Below, in pieces: positions 23,612 through 31,930 of a stretch of DNA of 64,000 bases. The position numbers were made by a program, and so were the translations under genes. Origin of the DNA: Endothia cerciana. Its lineage: Eukaryota; Ascomycota; Sordariomycetes; Diaporthales; Cryphonectriaceae. The DNA lies in NCBI GenBank assembly GCA_026119935.1, contig JALRMH010000038.1, positions 124,001 to 188,000 on the forward strand. Direction: 5' to 3'. The notes beneath the pieces were generated by a model, which ran no database searches, was not told the origin of the DNA, and saw only the letters and a program-made list of their open reading frames with translations. How positions within the stretch are numbered: position 1 is the first letter of the stretch; every line of letters begins with the position of its first letter.

Positions 23612-24811
23612 GACGTCGCGCAAGATCAAATGTAGGAAAACCAGGCTCAAATTCCGCCCGCAAATAGTCCGTAGCGAGCCACACAATTCGAAACGGCGCA
23701 TCGGTAGCCCACGATTGTCGGACATGCTCGTAGCCCTCAAGAAGCTTTGCTTTGTCACATCGGCCGAGAACTATAGAGCTGCGCGGCTTCTTAACTCGGA
23801 CATCATGCAGGAAAGCGTGGGATAGAAGCTAGGCCTCTCTACGCTGCTCTCCATGCGGCGGGCGTGGGTCTCAACATGCTGTCGATTGTTGTCGTCCATC
23901 ATGCTGTATACAACTGACAACGCCCCGGTGTCCTTTCTGATTGCAACGAGTCCGGTGGTCATTTCGATGAGGGCGTCGATGTGCCAGCCGTAATGCGATA
24001 ACAGCAAGGCCAGCCCGAAAAGCTTGATGGACCGAAGTGTGTATCGTGATGCCATCGGCTCGAGCCTCCATGATTTGGACCAGCAACTCGGTGAAGTCCG
24101 AGTATTCGGTCTCAGCCTGGGGCGGATGAAACATGAATTGCCACGGCACCGCCGGGCATATCGTGCTAACTTTTCTTCAGACTGTCTCCAGCGTGTTCTG
24201 CAGCTTGTTGCACATGCTGTCGCGGCTGAGGACAGCGGTTGTGTATTTGCCAATCTTGGCTTGCACGATGACTAAAATCGCCCTTGGGTGAGACATCGAT
24301 GACTCCGTGAGTGTACAGCATGATGGCGGAGGTCAAGACGTCGCAGAGCTCGGTCTTGCTCATAGCCACGGACAGGCAGACGATCATCGTGCCCAGAGGC
24401 GTCGAGTCCTCATTGTCCCTTCCGTTCGTGATCGTGTCCATAGTCATCACCTTCACGTCGCCGTCCATGCCGACGATCTTGCCAGTCTCCCCCCTGTAGA
24501 TGTCACCGCCCGCGCAGCGGCGCGGGGCTATAGGCGCACAATTCACGGCAAGTATCAGCTCTGCAGGGGCTGATAGGTGTGTCTGCTGTCCAAGGGACCA
24601 CCGAACTGCTGGGCGATCGCTATCGCAGTTGCTGCGCCGCTGCTTGCCACGTTGTGGTGGGCCATGTTGGGTAAGGTAAGGCGAACTGCTGGCACGGAGC
24701 AGTAATGCCACGGACGTCAACTTCTTTCGGCGAGACCAACACCAAAGCTTGTCTCAGGAGAATAATTCCGAGGTGGACTATCGTCCTGAAAGTCTCTATT
24801 GAGGCGTGCAA
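23612..24811 (-). pseudogene. Relic of a second unrecognised fungal gene, with nonsense and frameshift lesions
   Basis: One protein can be followed on the minus strand across frames: GMDGDVKVMTMDTITNGRD, STPLGTMIVCLSVAMSKTEL, then an indel near 24265. It continues as KIGKYTTAVLSRDSMCNKLQ to ETV, where an in-frame TGA at 24177-24179 stands where Trp would fit, and then RKVSTICPAVPWQF and TEYSDFTELLVQIMEARADG. A second indel near 24020-24030 leads to SIKLFGLALLLSHYGWHIDA. A third change, after about 23840, leads to the C-terminus (KLLEGYEHVRQSWATDAPFR, ending LARRPRL at about 23612). Mixed hydrophobic segments do not form convincing transmembrane helices. The family is not recognised. The pattern of single stops and indels resembles the P450 pseudogene. 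Confidence 0.5.
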
Positions 24812-25299
24812 AGGCTAGCCCTCAAGTTGTGCTGGTGTTGACACGGCAGTGTACAGGAGGCTGTGTCTCCATGCACGTTCTGGACATGCTTCACTACGAG
24901 GATGTTTTCAGGCAGCTTGAGTGTGTATGTGCCACTGATCAACATGGCCTCAATGCATGCAATGCGCCTACTGGCATTCAGCCCTGCCTGGTCACTCCAT
25001 GGACAGCAGATATCGGCACCAGATCACGATGCAGGCTCCCACTCCGCTGGCGCACACGCTGCATGGGGCAGTGCAATTGAGCTGGCAGTCTTTCCGTTCG
25101 CGGCTGACATGCAGCACTGGGTGGGATTCATCTGCAGGCTACAGCGGGACTCGGGTGCCACTGCGCCAGCGTGCAGACAGCATGAGAATATGGTCCGAAG
25201 GTGATTTGATTTCCAGCATGTGTTCGCCGTATCGTTTCGACCCAGAGTCCCAGTCTCCCAAGCCATTGGAAATTTCTCGAGCTTGATGAATTCAACCCT
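24812..25299. other. Intergenic region upstream of the patatin gene
   Basis: Holds the promoter and leader of the patatin-like gene and the degraded 5' end of the minus-strand relic. Short plus frames at 24799-25080 and 24863-25204 have no family signal. Confidence 0.4.
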
Positions 25300-26836
25300 A
25301 TGGATCATCTCAGCATGTCCATCGCACCGAGGATACTTTCTTTTGGTAAGGTGCCTCATTACAGAATCCCAGCCATACTTCACTGACATTGATGTGCTGT
25401 CCAGATGGGGGCGGTATCCGTGGAATATCAAGCCTCCTAATACTTCAGGCCATCATGGAAGACATCCAGGAGGTACAGAACCTTCCCAAACGCCCTCGTC
25501 CATGCGAAATTTATGACGTTATCGGTGGCACCAGCACTGGAGGGTGAGTCCTGACACCAGAGGCGAGATCGATACCGCAATATGATTTAGCTGATTGACT
25601 AGGATCATCGCCATTATGCTCGGGCGGCTGGGCATGACTGTCGAGAATTGTCTCAAAGCTTATAGGTCCGTTGCGGAGAAAGCTTTCACGCCCAAGCTGC
25701 GAATCCCATTGCCTGGTCCTCCCCAGGGCCTATATTCCTCGAAGGCCCTGAAAGCTGCCATTCAAACGGTCATCATGGACGAGTGTGTGGACGACCGGTG
25801 TCTGGCAATGAAGCACTGCATGCACGCCAATGAACTCTTCCGAGACGAGCCTTGCACAAAAACGTGCGTTCGAAGCCTGCTCGCAAGAATTTCTGCAAAC
25901 CTCCCGATCCTTTTGCTGATCGTCATTAGTATTGTCCTGGCAGCCACAAAAAAGGACATAGGGGCCCGTCCGACGTCGCTGAAGACATACGACATGTCCG
26001 CTGAATTCAGAGACTGTGCAATCTGGGAAGTAGCTCTTGCAACCTCCGCAGCCACAACATTCTTCAAGTCTACCCAGCTGGGAAAACACCGAGTGGAGTT
26101 TGTGGATGCTGCTCTGGGCTTTAACAACCCATGCGAGGTCCTCATCGAGGAGGCTGAGACCTTGTACCCTTCCGCAGAAATTTTTAGCATTCTTAGTATT
26201 GGGACAGGGCTTGGCGGAGTTGTCTCCCTCAAGGACACACGATTATCAATCCTCAGAACCCTGAAGAAATTGGGCACTGAGACGAACAAAGCTGCCGATA
26301 GGCTCGAGCATAGGTATCGGGGAACTGCTCAGTACCACAGATTCAACGTCGACCATGGCCTTGCAAACATCACGCTCTCTGACTGGCAGATGAGTACTGA
26401 GATCTCTGCACATACATACAACTACTTAAAAAGGAAGAAACACGACATCCGAGAATATGTTAACAGCTTAGCAAGCCTTGGCACCTCAGGAGGCTCACGA
26501 AGCGAACCCCTTACTAATCAGCCAGCTGGCAACGAGACGTAAGTAGCCTTCCCCTCTGAGAATGGCGCCTTATCTTTCGCTGTGGGGTACCAGCAGGTAT
26601 TTTATTCTAGTCTTGGAAACAGACCTCTAACAGCTCCTAGGCCCGATAGTATCGCAGTATCTAGAAACGACTCGACAGCCCAACAGCCTCCAACCATACG
26701 TATCTTGCGGAATACTTCGAGCAATAACTCAGAGCAGTCAAATAGCATATCGCGGGCCGGTACAGGAAGCTTCATGGATATAGCGGACAATACTTCACAT
26801 GGGGGCAGCAAGCAGTGGAACTCCATCATTGGGTGA
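25300..26836 (+). CDS. Patatin-like phospholipase, 5 exons, 426 aa
   Basis: A predicted Ser-Asp dyad lipid acyl hydrolase. The oxyanion loop DGGGIRG spans the first splice (ILSF-DGGGIRGISSLLIL). The nucleophile elbow is GGTSTGG, with the GxSxG Ser at about residue 58, and the dyad Asp is in FVDAALGFNNP. Exons are 25300-25345, 25405-25543, 25603-25863, 25930-26538 and 26611-26836, totalling 1,281 nt. Each join uses a standard GT-AG pair and restores the family sequence. Intron 3 is 66 nt and open, so its retention keeps the frame. The C-terminal 75 residues after NQPAGNET are polar and disordered-looking. The usual DG[GA] of the second motif is DAA here. No NB-ARC or repeat domain follows within the readable gene, unlike patatin-NLR fusions of fungi. 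The start at 25300 (MDHLSMSIAPRILSF) is the first in-frame Met, and Met6 is an alternative. Neighbouring broken genes suggest an accessory locus. Confidence 0.82.
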
Positions 26837-27061
26837 GCCGTCTATTGATCCTCGGCGGTAAATCATTCTTTGATGTTGAAGCAGGCCTCGCGATAGAACG
26901 TAATCCTATTGATATTGGTGATTGCCACCTCGCAAACACTTCTCACAACCTGCAGATGAATGCGACTGCCGAGTCTGAGCTAAAACGCTATATCCTCTAT
27001 AAGATCACACAGATCGACGTATTGCTTTGTTCAGTGCCTTCTCCATGGGCCTTGTTCTCAG

Positions 27062-27538
27062 TCACCACGGACCCAGGCCCAGCAGCTGTGTTCCACTGCT
27101 TTGCCGCCTCAAGTGCAACGTTGAAGTGGACCCTGTCTGTTGATCAAACTGGACTCGATATCGCTCTTGTGTGCTGCGATTGGTGATATGGCAGATGCTA
27201 CCATCGTGGACGAGTGTCGCGGCGAGGGCATTTGTATTTCGAATCCCATCCAGCTGAAGTTTGTGCATGCCGGGATTCTCGCCCAGTCGGCGTAGCACAT
27301 CGTTGATAGTATCGTTGGGTTGGATATCCATCTGGATCTGAAGCCTCTGGACTGGTGCTTCATACCTCGTCAGTCCCATTGAAGAGCCGCAAGAATGAGA
27401 GCGATGAAGGTTTACGCTCACGAGAGGCGTGGAAGGGCCCAATGAAAGAAATAAAATCAAAAGGGGATGAGATGGCTTACTTTCTTGAGAGCCCTGAACC
27501 TCCTGGCTGCGACTGTTTGGTTTTCCCTTGAACGACAT
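27062..27538 (-). CDS. Small hypothetical protein, intron likely
   Basis: The frame begins MSFKGKPNSRSQEVQGSQE and hits a GTAAGC donor near 27479. The 3' part (RLQIQMDIQPNDTINDVLRR, then NPGMHKLQLDGIRNTNA, ending LLGLGPW) has well-formed amphipathic spacing and may be a small beta-grasp-like domain. The acceptor is uncertain (candidate AG sites at 27345-27365), so the exact product (about 115-125 residues) is unknown. The stop lies close to the 3' flank of the patatin gene. Family not recognised. Confidence 0.3.
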   Translation of the reverse strand: MSFKGKPNSRSQEVQGSQESKPSHPLLILFLSLGPSTPLVSVNLHRSHSCGSSMGLTRYEAPVQRLQIQMDIQPNDTINDVLRRLGENPGMHKLQLDGIRNTNALAATLVHDGSICHITNRSTQERYRVQFDQQTGSTSTLHLRRQSSGTQLLGLGPW

Positions 27539-28825
27539 GGCAACCAGCCTCTGCGATGATCAGTATTAACTACGCTTGAGTGATATCTAAGACACAAAGA
27601 ACAACGTGACCGGCCACCAAGTTCTGAAGGTAGACGGCATGGACATTTAAGAAACCCTGATACCGCAAGACAATATATACGCGGCCAACAAGGCAGTGAA
27701 AAAGGCAGCAGCCCCAATAATCGATGCACCATCCTACTATACCGTTCTTGGACACTACACCGACTCAGGGTTGGTGGCACGGGCACAAGAGCGAGGCTCT
27801 TTTGTGGGAGGGGCTCGCTCGCCTGAAAAAATCCCGTCCCATTCTGACACCCATGGGTAGATTACATGCAGCGCAAAAGGACCTAGGCTATTGGATCAGC
27901 TTCCTTGGGACTGTTGCTCTGCAGACTGTGCTCGGGCGTCGAGTACGCTGCATGCTGTGCCCCACCTCCGTATAGTGCTTACTTTGCTTATCTCACTAAC
28001 ATTGGTTGAAAAAGGGAGCAGAGCGGTTGTTGTGGGAGTTGCATATTTGAGCATTTCCATCACATCATCATGATGGAAGCTCATACGAACTCAGTATACG
28101 GTGACCCCTTTCAGAGTTCAAGTTCCGGCCAAGAAATGGCTGTTTCCATAAGTGGTGCATATTCCACGAAGCAGCATTGAGAGGTGAATCTCGTAGCTAA
28201 CACAGACGAATGGTACTCCGTATGATATATTCTACATACATAGTACATCAGAGTAGCCCCATATAAATTCTGGCATACAGATAATAGTACCGCTGTATCG
28301 TGTGAATACCGTGAAGCAATACCTAAGGACCCTCAGGAATACGGAGGAAAGCATTAGAAGAGGTGTTGGTATCTCGAAAATCACTCAAACGGGAGTTGGT
28401 ATTCGGAATATCACATTTGCAATGAAGATACATCGTGGACCAGCGTCAAATCTTTCATATGTATACCATATTCTATGTATGGTGTATTCGATATTGGTAA
28501 GAAGGGGCGGGAGGGCAATGTCCCAGCGTTCCTCTACGTAAGGACGAAGTTGAACTTCTAAGGCTGCTTTTGTTGGTCAGTACAAGCCAGCCTTCAAACT
28601 TCAGTATTACGACTCGAGATGTAATTAGTAGCATGTCGAAAATGGCCAGGTCATTTGAGCGCATCAGCAGACAATATTATTACGAAGATCTCAAGGATAG
28701 CAACGATATTTTATCCCATTGTCAGGGGCAGTCTGAGGCCCATTGGCTTCCACCCAGAGTTCTTTGTGTCCGGTACCAAAATTAAATTCATCGCATCGAC
28801 TACCTCTTCCCATGCCGAGGTCTGT

Positions 28826-28950
28826 ATCGACGTCTCTATCGAAGTATCTATCGAAGTATCTATCGAAGTATCTATCGAAGGATCTATCGACGTATGTGCC
28901 GACGTATGTAACGATGTCTGTAACGACGTCTGTGTCGAAGTCTATGTCTG
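28826..28950. repeat. 12-bp tandem repeat, degenerate at its right end
   Basis: The unit is close to tatcgaagtatc. About four near-perfect copies are followed by about six diverged copies (cgacgtatgt, cgatgtctgt and similar) that keep the 12-bp spacing. Both strands are open through it because the period is a multiple of three. That explains the apparent peptide repeats, which I do not regard as coding. Confidence 0.75.
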
Positions 28951-28973
28951 AGGCCAAAACAATAATAACAAAC

Positions 28974-28998
28974 CCCCACCCCCCCCCCCCAAAAAAAA
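28974..28998. repeat. Abutting C and A homopolymer runs
   Basis: A long C run is directly followed by an A run in non-coding DNA. It resembles the tract that breaks the P450. Confidence 0.7.
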
Positions 28999-29065
28999 CC
29001 ACATGCAGCTATGAGCAAGTATCGGTCTCATAGGCTCTCGTCTGCGCTGCGACAGCACCATCCAC

Positions 29066-31210
29066 TCAATCTTGGATCTTCTGCTTCTTCTCGGCCTGCT
29101 CACTGGAGATCACTTCATTCGACCGCTTGTAGGTCTTGTAGGCCTCCATCTTTCGCTCCTGGTCGGCCATCTTGGTCTCTGATGCCATGGCCCTCTCCAC
29201 TGTTCGAAACGTCAGGGCCAGTCGCATGGGCATGGACTTATCCACGGTGGCCGCGTGGTCGACGTATCGCTGCGTGTCTGCTCCGTGCATGAGGACGATG
29301 TCACCATGGTCCACAGGGAACTTCAAGGCGGCCCGACGAGCACCTTGCTTGCCGCTCATTCTGGCCTTGAACAGTGTCTTCCAGTCGGTGTGGCCAATCT
29401 TGCCAGCCTTGTGCTTCTCCCAAATCTCCTTTCGGTATTCATACTCTGAGCATCCCAGGATCAACGGGTCCTCGTTGATCCAGGAGTCTGTCTCTCGAGC
29501 TTTTCCCCTGGCCGTCATCTTCCGGCCAAAATCCCAGACCGGCTTGATTGCCACCGAGAACGTTCCACGCCCGCCCAGAGTCCAGGTTGCCACGTTAGGC
29601 CCAAGGCCACTCTCCCCGTCATCGTGCATCGACATGGCCATGGCGGCAAGGTAGCATGCAAAGTACAGCTGATTGAAGTCACCGGTGCCTCCCTCAAAGT
29701 AGGACACCAGCCAGGTGTTCACCATGTTGACGGCCTCTTGCACCTCTGGCGGGCCATCCTTGAAAGCGGTCGTTCCAAGCAGAACGCCGAAAACGTATCT
29801 GAACGAACCAAAACTGCTGTTGAAGTGATTCGTATATACCATCCCTGCTGGCGTCTTAAGCAAGCGCCTCTCCAGGTGGAGCTTCCCATCATTTGCGAGG
29901 GCCAGCATCTTGGTGAAGAATTGATTGGCCATTGCCAGGGCCGTGGGCTTTGGTTTGAGGATGCTGATATTGCATCCTGGGGCAAGCGTAAACTGATACG
30001 CCGTGAATTTCTCGAGTTCCTTGACTCCAGAAAACCCCACCTGTTTCTTGTAGTCAAAGTTAGCCCACTTTCTCTGCGCCTTCTCCACGGCAGTACACCC
30101 AGCAAGAAATTTGGGTGTGAGAGTAGGTGGAGGTGCGCTGATCTTGAACGAGCAGCCGGCATTACGACAATGCCACTCGTGCCATCGGACGCGAGAGTTG
30201 AGCATGCCGCACTGGGGGCATGCAAAGCCTCTCAACAGCCCACGGCACAGAGCCACAATGTTCTTCTGGTTGTCGGGGTTCCTCTGGGTAGCCTGCAAGA
30301 GGTCGTCATAGTTGGCCTTCCTGAACGCGGCCGCACTCTTGTACAGAGCTGGGTAGCTGTCTTCCAGGGCTTTGATGACGTATGACCTGGCGAAGCGCTC
30401 CTTGAGGAATCTGTCGCTGTAGGCCCATTGAACCTGACTGGAATCGCGGGCTATGATGTGCCCATCTGAATGCCACCACTCGCGACAATTGTGATTCAGA
30501 CACACAAAGCCGTGCTGAAAGATCTGTGGTGAAGTCTCCCCACAAGCCTGGCACTGGTGTGTCTTAGATTTGGTCATGAAGTCCCTAGAAGCGAGGGCTG
30601 GAGGCTGACCGTGCTCAGCATTTGCCCACCAGCTCTGACGGCTGATGTCACACTTCTCCAGCCTCACCATCCATACCTTCTTCCCGCCCTTGGCAGGCTC
30701 TGGCCACATAAAGGTGGGCACGAACCAGCCGAGCGGCCAGCTGTCCTGGTCCTTTGTCATGGTACAAGGGAACAATGGGTACCCGTGGGTATCAGATGAC
30801 GTAGCTCCTTCCTGAATCACAACACCGATGGGTCGCTTTTCTTCTATGTTCCTTGTGGCTTCCTTCAACCGTCTCGTGGTGGTCTCGAGGGTTGAATCAG
30901 CGGTGTTGATGGACGTGATGATGACTTCGGCATCCAGGTAGGCACCGCGAACGGAAAACTTGCCCAGAAGCAGGCCCAGACAGAAGTTCTGATCTGGACC
31001 GCCATCGAGTGTCTTGTTGCGAGGGTCTCCCTTAACGGTAGCGTAGTAGCCGGACTGGACACTGTGGAACCAGGGCGTCGCATCGTTGAGGTGAGCTCTG
31101 AACTCGGCGAAGTACGGTGGTGCGGCAACCGGCTCCCAAGTCTTGGACAGGTCGCGCCTGATGATGGCAGCCTCATACTCGAGAGATGTGTTTGAGGTTG
31201 TATCCTCCAT
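29066..31210 (-). CDS. AlkB-like 2OG-Fe(II) dioxygenase with duplicated Cys4 modules, 714 aa
   Basis: The C-terminal half carries a dioxygenase core. The HxD iron ligands are MHDD (H529, D531), followed by the WTLGGRGTFSVAIK strand. The distal ligand is H652 in HGADTQRYVDHAA, and the RLALTFR signature (R663, R669) matches the RxxxxxR that closes the 2-oxoglutarate site in AlkB proteins. The middle carries two Cys clusters with the same spacing, C-x2-C-x13-C-x4-C: C220/C223/C237/C242 and C331/C334/C348/C353. They are probably zinc ribbons. The N-terminal 210 residues are globular-looking without a known motif. The C-terminus is Lys/Glu-rich (SSEQAEKKQKIQD), possibly nuclear. The gene is intronless as read. 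Known AlkB proteins demethylate nucleic acids or proteins, and the zinc modules suggest nucleic-acid binding here (inference). The start is the first Met of the frame, 80 nt below a possible leader intron. Confidence 0.85.
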   Translation of the reverse strand: MEDTTSNTSLEYEAAIIRRDLSKTWEPVAAPPYFAEFRAHLNDATPWFHSVQSGYYATVKGDPRNKTLDGGPDQNFCLGLLLGKFSVRGAYLDAEVIITSINTADSTLETTTRRLKEATRNIEEKRPIGVVIQEGATSSDTHGYPLFPCTMTKDQDSWPLGWFVPTFMWPEPAKGGKKVWMVRLEKCDISRQSWWANAEHGQPPALASRDFMTKSKTHQCQACGETSPQIFQHGFVCLNHNCREWWHSDGHIIARDSSQVQWAYSDRFLKERFARSYVIKALEDSYPALYKSAAAFRKANYDDLLQATQRNPDNQKNIVALCRGLLRGFACPQCGMLNSRVRWHEWHCRNAGCSFKISAPPPTLTPKFLAGCTAVEKAQRKWANFDYKKQVGFSGVKELEKFTAYQFTLAPGCNISILKPKPTALAMANQFFTKMLALANDGKLHLERRLLKTPAGMVYTNHFNSSFGSFRYVFGVLLGTTAFKDGPPEVQEAVNMVNTWLVSYFEGGTGDFNQLYFACYLAAMAMSMHDDGESGLGPNVATWTLGGRGTFSVAIKPVWDFGRKMTARGKARETDSWINEDPLILGCSEYEYRKEIWEKHKAGKIGHTDWKTLFKARMSGKQGARRAALKFPVDHGDIVLMHGADTQRYVDHAATVDKSMPMRLALTFRTVERAMASETKMADQERKMEAYKTYKRSNEVISSEQAEKKQKIQD

Positions 31211-31570
31211 TTTCGGGTGATTGTCGCGGAGATCAGAGGCAACGGGACCGTCTGGATCGTGAAAGTCCGGCGGATCGCCTGGTATCTGTCCACATGTTAG
31301 CTATATTGGCATTCCTTGTGGCAAAAAAAGACTTATACAAGAGAGCAGTACGAACCTGAATAGTACTGTTGGTGTCTTGACCTCGAAGCTGTACTGCATT
31401 GGTGCTGGCTCGACGTGAGGTTTTGTTAATGTCAAGGTCTTGAGGGCCGAGAATGACCACTGCTCGGCGACTGCGGCGACTGTGCTGAACACCAAATGGT
31501 CGTGACTGCTCTCTCCACAAGGATTTAACTCAGTGCTGTGCTTTCCCTGATTCTCAAGTAGGCAGCTCAG

Positions 31571-31680
31571 CGTCGTGCCTTTCTCTGAAGCGTCGTGCCT
31601 TTCTCTGAAGCGTCGTGCCTTTCTCTGAAGCGTCGTGCCTTTCTCTGAAGCGTCGTGCCTTTCTCTGAAGCGTCGTGCCT
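31571..31680. repeat. 20-bp perfect tandem repeat, 5.5 copies
   Basis: The unit is cgtcgtgcctttctctgaag. Five perfect copies and a half copy run head to tail with no spacers, about 360-470 nt upstream of the dioxygenase start. Because the unit is not a multiple of three, the frame open across it encodes a 20-residue period, which is not evidence of coding. Confidence 0.95.
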
Positions 31681-31930
31681 TACCTAAGCGAACGTCGTGC
31701 CTTCCTTGAAAGGCACTGTGCCTTTTTTTCTTCTGAGCAAGTGTCATACCTTCCATATGCAGCTTCGTGCCTTACTTAAGCAGGCATCCTGTCTTCCCTA
31801 CGAAGCGTTGCCTTTCTTAAGCGGGTGTTGTGCCCTCCCTATGTAAGTGCTGTGCCTTCCTTGAGCAAGTGTTGCAGGCTTTCCTGGGCAAGCGCCGTGC
31901 CTTCCCTATGCAGAATGACTTAGCTTAGTG
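31681..31930. repeat. Diverged copies of the same array
   Basis: After the perfect copies, the core gtgcctt recurs about ten times (for example acgtcgtgccttccttgaa, ttcgtgccttacttaag, gctgtgccttccttgagc, gccgtgccttccctatgc) at roughly 25-35 nt spacing. This looks like an older, decaying part of one expanding minisatellite. Confidence 0.7.

Larger units (their letters stand above)
27539..29065. other. Intergenic with short tandem repeats and C/A runs
   Basis: No supported gene. Frames at 27457-27786 (minus), 27724-27975 (plus) and 28302-28541 (plus) have no family signal. A 12-bp tandem repeat lies at about 28838-28890, and abutting C and A runs lie at about 28974-28998, just beyond the 3' end of the dioxygenase gene. 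Confidence 0.4.

Noticed and set aside
31571..31680. Possible CRISPR-like array
   Set aside because: The 20-bp units are directly adjacent with no unique spacers, and the host is a fungus. It is a simple minisatellite.
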